DNA of 7,491 bases. It comes from JAAYCI01 sp031551695 (GTDB lineage Bacteria > Bacillota > Clostridia > Oscillospirales > Ruminococcaceae). The DNA is taken from NCBI GenBank assembly GCA_031551695.1, contig JAVBNG010000047.1:1-7491 (forward strand). Direction: 5' to 3'. A program made the position numbers and the translations under genes. The notes under the pieces were generated by a model. That model worked only from the letters and a program-made list of their open reading frames with translations, did no database searches and was not told the DNA's origin. This document shows, piece after piece, positions 1 through 5,677 of this stretch. Positions within the stretch are counted from its first letter, which is position 1. Each line of letters begins with the position of its first letter.

Positions 1-19
1 GTTTTGGGTGGGCGTTGTG

Positions 20-48
20 TTTACATCCTATAAATTATTATATATACT
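20..48 (+). promoter_or_regulatory. sigma-A/sigma-70 type promoter of the maturation operon
   Basis: The -35 box TTTACA (20-25) and the -10 box TATACT (43-48) are separated by 17 bp, and each differs from consensus at one position. The surrounding sequence is AT-rich while the flanks are GC-rich. Transcription would begin near 54-56, leaving an untranslated leader of about 150 nt before the start codon at 208. The match and spacing are read directly from the sequence; activity is inferred. It is the only good promoter upstream of the first three genes, so it probably drives all of them. Confidence 0.7.
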
Positions 49-59
49 GGGTAACCCGG

Positions 60-104
60 GCCGCGGGGCAGGGGCGGGTTTCCGCCGGCAACTGCCCCGG
101 CTGC
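60..104 (+). promoter_or_regulatory. strong GC-rich hairpin in the 5' leader, possible cis-regulatory RNA
   Basis: CGGGGCAG (64-71) pairs perfectly with CTGCCCCG (92-99), and the enclosed bases form a second helix, GGCGG (73-77) with CCGCC (82-86), closed by a four-base loop. The outer stem can extend imperfectly to about 60/104. An alternative pairing, AACCCG (53-58) with CGGGTT (75-80), would disrupt the inner helix. There is no U-run after the stem, so it is not an intrinsic terminator. I compared it from memory with the molybdenum cofactor, THF, preQ1 and cobalamin riboswitches and recognised none. It could be a regulatory leader, an mRNA-stabilising structure or simply a GC-rich fold. 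Confidence 0.45.
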
Positions 105-207
105 GCATGTGACAATCATAAACCTTTTCGCGCCGGTTTTCAAGCGATAGATATTTAAAAACCCAACCAAATACACAGCGAAACTACAGGTTGCGCAAGG
201 AGAAATC

Positions 208-1335
208 ATGATCTATTTGGACAACGCGGCCACCAGCGTGCCAAAGCCGCAGGCCGTGGCACAGGCCATAACGGCGGCCCTAAACACCTTTGGCAACCCG
301 GCGCGGGGCGCCCACGGCTTTTCCTTGGCGGCGGCGCGCTGTGTGGAGGAAGCCCGCGCGGAGGTGGCTGCCCTGTTTGGCTGCGCCGACGCCGGGCGCA
401 CGGTGTTTACCAAAAACGCCACCGAGGCGCTGAACATCACCATTTCTTCCCTGCAGGGCCATGTGGTTACAACGGCGGCGGAGCACAACAGCGTGCTGCG
501 GCCACTGTACCGCCGGGGGAATTTTTCCGTGGTGAAAATGGATGGAAAAGGCCGCGTGCGCGCGGAGGATATTGCCGCGGCGGTGTCCAAAACCGGCGCA
601 AAGGCCGTGGTGATGACGGCGGCAAGCAACGTGACAGGCAACCCCATGCCCGTGGCGGAAGTGGGTGAGTTTTGCAGGCAGCATGACATGCTGTTTGCGC
701 TGGACGCGTCGCAAACAGCGGGGCTGGTGCAAACGGACATGGAGGCCCTTGGCGTGGACGCGCTGTGCTGCCCGGGGCACAAAAGCCTGTATGGGCCGCA
801 GGGCACGGGCGTGCTGTGCCTTTCGGCGCGCTTTTTGCCGCAGCCGCTGGCCGTGGGCGGCAGCGGCAGCCATTCTTTCAGCGAAACCATGCCGCCAGAG
901 ACGCCGGACCGCCTGGAGGCGGGCACTGTGAACAGCCACGGCATTGCGGGGCTGCTGGCAGGCATCCGCTATGCACAAAGCCTTGGTGTTAGCGCTCTGG
1001 AAAAACCGTTGGCGCTGGTGGCCCTGCTGCGCCGGCGCGTGGCGAGCATACCGGGCATCGAGTTTTACGGCGACCCCGAAATGGCGGGCCGCGTGCCCAT
1101 TCTGGCGCTGAACCTGCCGGGGTATTCCTCCGGCGAGGTGGCGGATTTGCTGGATGGGGACTACGGCATCGCCGTGCGCAGCGGGGCCCATTGCGCGCCG
1201 CTGGTGCACCGGCACTTTGGCACGGAAAAACGAGGCATGGTGCGTTTTTCCCCCTCCCACTTCACCACGGAAGACGAGATGGAACAAACAGCCAAGGCGC
1301 TGTGGAATATGTATAAGGAAAGGGCAAACGGATAA
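208..1335 (+). CDS. class V aminotransferase, cysteine desulfurase (NifS/Csd)-like, of the molybdenum-hydroxylase-associated type
   Basis: This is a 375-residue PLP enzyme of the NifS/SufS fold, predicted cytosolic. The N-terminus MIYLDNAATS is the standard opening of the family. The AEHNS motif with the PLP-stacking His is at about residue 93, DASQTAG with the cofactor Asp at about 166, and GHKSLYGPQGTG with the Schiff-base Lys at about 192. RSGAHCAPL near the C-terminus carries the candidate persulfide Cys at about 329. The family removes sulfur (or selenium) from cysteine (or selenocysteine). A subgroup is regularly encoded beside xdhC and selenium-dependent molybdenum hydroxylase genes, so a role in supplying sulfur or selenium to the hydroxylase cofactor is inferred here rather than housekeeping Fe-S assembly; no IscU/SufU scaffold is adjacent. 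The start is supported by AAGGAG at 197-202, five bases from the ATG. Its stop codon abuts the ATG of the next gene, indicating an operon. Confidence 0.88.
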   Translation: MIYLDNAATSVPKPQAVAQAITAALNTFGNPARGAHGFSLAAARCVEEARAEVAALFGCADAGRTVFTKNATEALNITISSLQGHVVTTAAEHNSVLRPLYRRGNFSVVKMDGKGRVRAEDIAAAVSKTGAKAVVMTAASNVTGNPMPVAEVGEFCRQHDMLFALDASQTAGLVQTDMEALGVDALCCPGHKSLYGPQGTGVLCLSARFLPQPLAVGGSGSHSFSETMPPETPDRLEAGTVNSHGIAGLLAGIRYAQSLGVSALEKPLALVALLRRRVASIPGIEFYGDPEMAGRVPILALNLPGYSSGEVADLLDGDYGIAVRSGAHCAPLVHRHFGTEKRGMVRFSPSHFTTEDEMEQTAKALWNMYKERANG

Positions 1336-2505
1336 ATGGAAAAAGCCTTGTTAGAGCTGGCGCGGCACATCCAAAAGGGCGAGGACGCCGCCCTTGCGCT
1401 GGTTGTGGACGCGGAGGGCAGTGTGCCCCGCGGCGCGGGCGCCACCATGGCGGTGTTCAAAGGCAGCGTGAGCGGCACCGTGGGCGGCGGCGCGGTGGAG
1501 TTCGCCTGCACCAAAGCCTGCCGGAAGCTGCTGGGCGGCGCGGGCGCCTACACCCGCCGGTTCGACCTGTCCCCCGCCGGCGCGGCGGAGCTGGGCATGG
1601 TGTGCGGCGGCAGGGCGCTGGTGCTGTTTTGCGGCTTTTTGGCCGCGGATACCGATGCGCAGCGTTTTTGCGGCGCACTGCTGGCGGCGGACGAAAACGA
1701 ACCGCTGTGGCTGGGCGTGCGGTTTACGGCCGCGCCCGGGGCGGGTGGCTGCGGTACGGCACTTGCCTCCGGCGCGAAGGCAGAAAGTAGCGCGGCGGGC
1801 GGCGATGATTCTTGCGAAGAGGCGAAGCTGCCGCGGGGCGCGGTGCCCGGCGGCGTTTCCCTGCTGCTGGCGGACGAAAGCGGCACGTTTGTGGCCGTAA
1901 TGCCCGGCGAAAACGGCGAAGACCTGGCCGACGGCAGCGGCGAAGACGCCATGTTCTTTGGCCGGATGCTGAGCCGCGCGCCCTATTACGACCCCTACGA
2001 GGAAGGTTTTTTGTACACGCAGCCACTGTTTGGGCAGGGCGTGGTGTACATTTTCGGTTGCGGCCACGTGGCGCAAAAGCTGGCGGCGCAGCTAGCGCTG
2101 GTGGACTTTGCCTGCGTTGTGGCCGACGACCGGGCCGAGTTTGCAAACGCGGAGCGCTTCCCCACGGCGCGGGAAGTGATCGTGGCGCCGTTTCCCGGCG
2201 TGTTCCAGCGGTTTTCCATCAAAAAACAGGACTGCATCATTATCATGACCCGCGGGCATTTGAGCGACCACGGCGTGCTGGTGGACGCGCTGAAAACCGA
2301 GGCCGGGTACATCGGGATGATTGGCAGCAAGCGAAAGGTGGCGGCCTCGTTCACGCGGCTGATTGCAAAGGACGGCTTCACCTACGCGGATACACAGCGC
2401 GTGACGGCGCCCATCGGCATCGACATTGGCGACGAGACGCCCGCCGAAATTGCGGTGTCCATCACGGCGCAGCTCATCAAAGCGCGGGCCGACGAACGCG
2501 GCTGA
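1336..2505 (+). CDS. xdhC: XdhC/CoxI-family molybdenum hydroxylase maturation protein
   Basis: This 389-residue protein has two recognisable domains. The N-terminal XdhC/CoxI domain (about 1-125) carries AEGSVPRGAGATM (26-38), SGTVGGGAVE (46-55) and GMVCGGRA (87-94). The C-terminal Rossmann domain (about 235-385) carries VVYIFGCGHVAQ with a GxGxxA-type nucleotide loop (241-246), DDRAEFAN, GYIGMIGSKRK (324-334) and GIDIGDETPAEIAVSI. XdhC proteins bind molybdenum cofactor, protect it and present it for sulfuration before insertion into xanthine dehydrogenase-type enzymes. The preceding desulfurase-like gene fits that partnership, as in XdhC-desulfurase systems known elsewhere. The two domains are joined by a long Gly/Ala-rich acidic segment (about 131-205) that includes translation of a repeat-like sequence (1745-1781). 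The ATG follows the previous stop codon directly, and an AAGGA at 1316-1320 is a rather distant ribosome site, suggesting translational coupling. Confidence 0.9.
   Translation: MEKALLELARHIQKGEDAALALVVDAEGSVPRGAGATMAVFKGSVSGTVGGGAVEFACTKACRKLLGGAGAYTRRFDLSPAGAAELGMVCGGRALVLFCGFLAADTDAQRFCGALLAADENEPLWLGVRFTAAPGAGGCGTALASGAKAESSAAGGDDSCEEAKLPRGAVPGGVSLLLADESGTFVAVMPGENGEDLADGSGEDAMFFGRMLSRAPYYDPYEEGFLYTQPLFGQGVVYIFGCGHVAQKLAAQLALVDFACVVADDRAEFANAERFPTAREVIVAPFPGVFQRFSIKKQDCIIIMTRGHLSDHGVLVDALKTEAGYIGMIGSKRKVAASFTRLIAKDGFTYADTQRVTAPIGIDIGDETPAEIAVSITAQLIKARADERG
1745..1781 (+). repeat. short GC-rich repeat, copy A, inside xdhC
   Basis: This 37-base segment matches 2506-2542 at 31 of 37 positions without gaps, including the 13-base identical core TTGCCTCCGGCGC (1763-1775). 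It falls in the interdomain linker of XdhC, around residues 137-149, and is translated in frame as a Gly/Ala/Ser-rich stretch. Its potential stems are degraded compared with copy B. The similarity is direct observation; calling it a dispersed element is inference from only two copies. Confidence 0.5.
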
Positions 2506-2542
2506 GTGCCTGCGGCACGGCGGTTGCCTCCGGCGCAATGGC
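2506..2542 (+). repeat. short GC-rich palindromic repeat, copy B, between xdhC and the mocA-like gene
   Basis: The segment begins directly after the xdhC stop codon. GTGCC-TGC-GGCAC (2506-2518) is a perfect five-base-pair hairpin, and TTGCCTCCGGCGCAA (2524-2538) is a second, imperfect one with one bulged base. It matches 1745-1781 at 31 of 37 positions. It resembles the small twin-hairpin intergenic elements (REP-like) seen in many GC-rich bacteria. No U-run follows, so it is not a terminator, though it could stabilise the xdhC end of the transcript. Confidence 0.5.
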
Positions 2543-2588
2543 GGTGGGCAGGGCAGCAGGCGGTGGCGCGGGAAGACAAGGAGACCAC

Positions 2589-3323
2589 ATGGACGGCGAC
2601 AAGCAGAAAACCGACAGTATCACCCCGCCCCAGCGCACGGAAATGAACACGGTGTACGGCCACATGGTGCACCCAAACCCCACCGTGGGCCGCCTGCACC
2701 TAGACGAAGCCGACACGGTGGACGCTGTGCTGCTGGCGTCCGGGCTCTCCACACGGTTTGAGGGCGCAAACAAGCTGCTGGCGCACTTTTGCGGCAAACC
2801 GGTGGCCCAGTACGCTTTGGAACTTTTTTGCCGCTTGCCCTACATCAACCGCGTGTTTTTTGCCACCGCCCACGACGAGCTGGCGGCGCTGTGCGCCCAT
2901 TTTCCGGCCACGCTGTTAAAAAACAGCGCGCCGGAAAAAGGCCGGTGCGAAAGCGTGCGCCTTGGGGCAAGGGCCAGCGCGGCAAAGCACATGCTGTTTG
3001 TGCCGTGCGACCAGCCCATGCTGGACGAAGCCACGGTGAAGGCCGTTTTGGCAAAACGGGGCCTCGGGAAAATCGTGGTGCCCACCCACAGCGGCGCGCA
3101 CAAAAGCCCGGTGCTGTTTTCGGAGATGTTCCGCGAGGAATTGATTGCGCTGAAAGACGGCGAAGCACCCCGCACCGTGAAGCAGCGCCACCCGGAAGCC
3201 GTGGTGGCAGTGGATGCGCCAAACCCGCTGGCGCTGGAAGACATCGACACGGTGGACGACTTGAAAAAGTTGGAAGCCGTGGCCAGGGCCATGGGAATGG
3301 GCTTTGGCGGAAGAAGAGTGTAG
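2589..3323 (+). CDS. MocA/YgfJ-like molybdopterin nucleotidyltransferase (MobA-like NTP transferase)
   Basis: The 244-residue protein carries a MobA-like NTP-transferase domain from about residue 44. VDAVLLASGLSTRF followed by NKLL (44-64) is the nucleotide-binding signature; FVPCDQPML (137-145) supplies the metal-binding Asp (D141); and DIDTVDDL (218-225) is the usual C-terminal signature. Family members attach CMP (MocA) or GMP (MobA) to molybdopterin, and those beside xdhC usually serve molybdenum hydroxylases with a cytosine dinucleotide cofactor; which nucleotide is used cannot be read here. The start at 2589 is chosen because AAGGAG (2578-2583) lies five bases upstream; later in-frame ATGs at 2643 and 2664 lack one. 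This gives a 43-residue N-terminal extension with no recognised motif. The frame is also open far upstream through xdhC, but that part is a shadow. An 83-base gap with a repeat separates it from xdhC. Confidence 0.85.
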   Translation: MDGDKQKTDSITPPQRTEMNTVYGHMVHPNPTVGRLHLDEADTVDAVLLASGLSTRFEGANKLLAHFCGKPVAQYALELFCRLPYINRVFFATAHDELAALCAHFPATLLKNSAPEKGRCESVRLGARASAAKHMLFVPCDQPMLDEATVKAVLAKRGLGKIVVPTHSGAHKSPVLFSEMFREELIALKDGEAPRTVKQRHPEAVVAVDAPNPLALEDIDTVDDLKKLEAVARAMGMGFGGRRV

Positions 3324-3324
3324 C

Positions 3325-3360
3325 GTGTGGCAGGGCTGCCGCTTCGGCCTGCACACTTTT
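3325..3360 (+). terminator. intrinsic terminator 1 after the mocA-like gene
   Basis: GTGTGGCAGG (3325-3334) pairs with CCTGCACAC (3348-3356) with one bulged G, a small inner CCG/CGG helix can form in the loop, and TTTT follows. It starts two bases after the mocA-like stop codon. The U-run is short, so termination may be partial. Confidence 0.6.
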
Positions 3361-3374
3361 GTGAAAATGTTGAG

Positions 3375-3405
3375 AACAAGGCGCAGTTTCCGCGCCTTGT
3401 TTTTT
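3375..3405 (+). terminator. intrinsic terminator 2, strong
   Basis: AACAAGGCGC (3375-3384) pairs perfectly over ten bases with GCGCCTTGTT (3392-3401) around a seven-base loop, and the T-run continues to 3405. This is a textbook rho-independent terminator and marks the end of the maturation operon. Together with the hairpin just upstream it forms a tandem pair that insulates the next transcription unit. Confidence 0.88.
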
Positions 3406-3508
3406 GTACAATCATGCCAAAACACGGGCGGAATATCCAAAGGAAGCGGGGCTGGATTATGCAAAACGCAGAAATGCCTAAAAAATATTTTTTTAAGCTA
3501 AAAAAATG

Positions 3509-3536
3509 TTGAAATTAGGAAAAACTATGCTATCAT
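3509..3536 (+). promoter_or_regulatory. promoter of the regulator/catabolic unit
   Basis: TTGAAA (3509-3514) and TATCAT (3531-3536) are 16 bp apart, and the -10 box is preceded by TGC, an extended -10 element. An AT-rich tract (3479-3507) lies immediately upstream and could act as an UP element. The predicted start near 3543 gives a leader of about 70 nt before the regulator ATG. It is the only convincing promoter between the tandem terminators and the following genes. The stretch 3406-3478 holds no gene or site that I can support. Confidence 0.6.
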
Positions 3537-3611
3537 AAAGGTGGATATGAAATTAACGAAGGGCTCGATTCTGCCGCGCGGGGCGGCGATTTCCGAAAAG
3601 GGGGCGCGGCC

Positions 3612-4256
3612 ATGTCTGTGAAAGAGCAACTGCGCTTTTTGAAACGGTTGGCCATCGGGCTGGCAGAGCAATTTGGCCCAAACTGTGAAGTGACCGTGCA
3701 CGATTTTTCAAAAGGGAGCGACCACAGCATCGTCGCCATTGAAAACGGGCATGTTACCGGGCGGCACATTGGCGACGGCTCGTCTGAAATCGTGCTGAAA
3801 GCCCTGAAAGACCACAAGAAAAACGTGAAAGACCAATACAATTATCTGGCCCGCACCAAGGAAGGGCGCATTGTAAAAAGCAGCACCGTGTATCTGCGCG
3901 AAGACGACGGAACGCCTGTGGGGCTGTTCGGCATCAACTATGATATCACGGACCTGATTATGGCGCAAAAGGCCATCGAGGCCATCGCCAGCGTGCCGGA
4001 GCCGGAAACGCCCGGCGAAATCGGCACCACCATCGCCACCAACGTCACCGATTTGCTGGATATCCTCATCAAAGAGGCCGACGATTATGTGGCAAAGCCC
4101 GTGGCCATGATGACGAAGGAAGACAAGACCCGCGCCATCCAATACCTGAACGACAAGGGCGCGTTTTTGGTGAAAAAGGCGGGCGACAAGGTGTCGAAGC
4201 ACTACGACATCTCGAAATATACCCTTTACAACTATATGGACGCCGAATCGATATAA
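3612..4256 (+). CDS. YheO-type PAS/HTH transcriptional regulator
   Basis: This 214-residue protein has the two-part layout of YheO-like regulators. The N-terminal PAS-type domain (about 5-118) includes FGPNCEVTVHDF (21-32), NGHVTGRHIGD (45-55) and VGLFGINYDITDL (103-115). The C-terminal DNA-binding domain (about 166-210) includes MTKEDKTRAIQYLNDKGAFL and a closing SKYTLYNYMD helix typical of this HTH family. Such proteins often precede diaminopropionate ammonia-lyase or amino-acid catabolic genes and are thought to sense a small ligand through the PAS-like domain; the ligand is unknown. A purine-degradation intermediate or diaminopropionate is a reasonable guess from context. The start follows AAAAGGGGG (3596-3604) by seven bases. 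The downstream lyase begins 40 bases after the stop with no clear promoter between, so the regulator probably shares its transcript and may autoregulate. Confidence 0.85.
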   Translation: MSVKEQLRFLKRLAIGLAEQFGPNCEVTVHDFSKGSDHSIVAIENGHVTGRHIGDGSSEIVLKALKDHKKNVKDQYNYLARTKEGRIVKSSTVYLREDDGTPVGLFGINYDITDLIMAQKAIEAIASVPEPETPGEIGTTIATNVTDLLDILIKEADDYVAKPVAMMTKEDKTRAIQYLNDKGAFLVKKAGDKVSKHYDISKYTLYNYMDAESI

Positions 4257-4295
4257 AATTCGTTTTCATGTGGAAATTTTTTGCAGGAGGACAAG

Positions 4296-5573
4296 ATGGG
4301 CACCGAAATAAAGTGGGTGGAAAACCACATGCCCAAAACGCCGGACCACGACGGCCTGGCCCTGATGGCGACAGACGTGATTGCGCGCGTGCGCAATTTC
4401 CACCGCAGTTTCCCGCAGTACAAGCCCACGCCGCTGTACAGCCTGCAAAAGCTGGCGGACATGCACAACGTGGCGGGCATTTACATTAAAGACGAAAGCC
4501 GGCGCTACAACCTGAACGCGTTCAAGGTGCTGGGCGGCAGTTACGCCATGGCCAGCTTCATTGCACAAAAGACCGGCCGCAAAGTGAGCGAGCTGGGCTA
4601 CATTGAACTGACCAGCAACGACGTGCGCAAGGACCTGGGCCACTTCACCTTTTACACCGCCACCGACGGCAACCACGGCCGCGGCGTTGCATGGGCGGCC
4701 AATATGATCGGCCAGCACAGCGTGGTATTCATGCCGAAGGGCAGCAGCGAGTACCGCTATCAGAACATCAAAAAAGAAGGCGCGGACGTCACCATTACAG
4801 ACATGAACTATGACGACGCCGTGCGCTATGCCTACAACGAGAGCCAGAAGGACCCCGAGCATTCCGTGGCGCTGCAGGACACCGCCTGGGAGGGCTACAC
4901 GGACATCCCGACGTGGATTATGCAGGGGTACGGCACCGTGGCGCTGGAGGCGCTGGAACAGCTGATTGCCGCCGGGGTGGACCGGCCGACGCACATCATT
5001 GTGCAGGCGGGCGTGGGCAGCTTTGCCGGGGCCATGGCGGGGTTTTTCGCCAACTACTACGGCAGCGCCAACTGCCCCACCATCATTCTGGCGGAACCCT
5101 ATGAGGCCGACTGCCATTACCGCTCGGCCCGGCGCGGCGACGGCGGAGTGGAGAACGTGGGCGGCGAAATGAAAACCATCATGGCGGGCCTTTGCTGCGG
5201 CGAAGTGAACACCGTGTCCTGGGACATTTTGAAAAACCGTGTGTCCATTTTCACCTCCCTGCCGGACTATGTTGCGGCCAAAGGCATGCGCATCCTCTCC
5301 TCACCCCGCACGGGCGACCCGCCGGTGATTTCCGGCGAAAGCGGCGCCGTGGGCATGGGTTTGCTCATGGAAATGCTGTACAACGAGGAATACGCGGATT
5401 TAAAGCGCGCGGCCTGCATGAACGACAAAAGTACCATTTTGCTGGTGAGCACCGAGGGCGACACCGACCCGCAGCAATACCGCCGCATCGTGTGGGACGG
5501 CGAGTTTCCCGCCCCGTATGTGCGCATTGCCAACGACCGAATGTTCCCCACGCGCACCTATTCCGCCAAATGA
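4296..5573 (+). CDS. ygeX: diaminopropionate ammonia-lyase (PLP, fold type II)
   Basis: The predicted 425-residue enzyme converts 2,3-diaminopropionate to pyruvate and two ammonia in the cytosol. The PLP Lys lies in NLNAFKVLGG (K77 by this start). TATDGNHGRGVAW (121-133) carries a candidate second catalytic acid, D124; VALQDTAWEGY follows at about 191-201; QAGVGSFAGAMAGF (237-250) is the phosphate-binding Gly-rich loop; and DPPVISGESGAVG with the later VSTEGDTD match the family closely. Length and motif order agree with E. coli YgeX as I remember it. The ATG at 4296 is preferred over an in-frame TTG at 4281 because AGGAGG (4285-4290) lies five bases before the ATG and overlaps the extra codons. 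Preceded by a YheO-type regulator and followed by ygeY- and ygeW-like genes, it fits the end of a ureido/purine degradation route feeding pyruvate metabolism. The alternative name dpaL is also in use. Confidence 0.94.
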   Translation: MGTEIKWVENHMPKTPDHDGLALMATDVIARVRNFHRSFPQYKPTPLYSLQKLADMHNVAGIYIKDESRRYNLNAFKVLGGSYAMASFIAQKTGRKVSELGYIELTSNDVRKDLGHFTFYTATDGNHGRGVAWAANMIGQHSVVFMPKGSSEYRYQNIKKEGADVTITDMNYDDAVRYAYNESQKDPEHSVALQDTAWEGYTDIPTWIMQGYGTVALEALEQLIAAGVDRPTHIIVQAGVGSFAGAMAGFFANYYGSANCPTIILAEPYEADCHYRSARRGDGGVENVGGEMKTIMAGLCCGEVNTVSWDILKNRVSIFTSLPDYVAAKGMRILSSPRTGDPPVISGESGAVGMGLLMEMLYNEEYADLKRAACMNDKSTILLVSTEGDTDPQQYRRIVWDGEFPAPYVRIANDRMFPTRTYSAK

Positions 5574-5677
5574 CAAGCGGCGCCAAACCATTGTAAGCAC
5601 GTGTTTCAACCAAATATGTTTACGACATTCACACGAATATACACGATTTTTAAAGAGTGAAAGGCAGGTATCGGAAA

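Noticed and set aside
53..207. Known molybdenum cofactor riboswitch in the leader
   Set aside because: I could not find the conserved pattern of that class as I recall it; only generic GC-rich helices are visible. A covariance search would be decisive.
21..209. 62-codon minus-strand frame in the leader
   Set aside because: It covers the promoter and hairpin, has no recognisable motif and no supporting ribosome site.
1351..2076. Long minus-strand open frame (241 codons) opposite xdhC, and similar long frames opposite or overlapping the other genes
   Set aside because: GC-rich coding DNA leaves few stop codons on other frames; the products are Arg/Ala/Pro/His-rich with no motif and no ribosome site, while the plus-strand frames carry clear family motifs.
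1812..2588. Upstream in-frame extension of the mocA-like gene through xdhC (would make a 503-residue protein)
   Set aside because: The added segment is an Arg/Gly-rich shadow of xdhC; the good ribosome site and start at 2589 give a sensible protein.
3459..3512. 17-codon frame beginning MQNAEMPKKY before the second promoter
   Set aside because: It lies between the terminators and the promoter, so it is probably not transcribed, and its ribosome site is poorly spaced.
4244..4266. Hairpin CGAAT/ATTCG plus TTTT at the end of the regulator gene as a terminator
   Set aside because: Only five mostly AT pairs with a nine-base loop and a short T-run; the adjacent lyase gene looks cotranscribed.
3508..5610. 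Shared GTTGAAA word (3508-3514 and reverse at 5604-5610) as a common operator
   Set aside because: Only seven bases match and the flanks do not; expected by chance.
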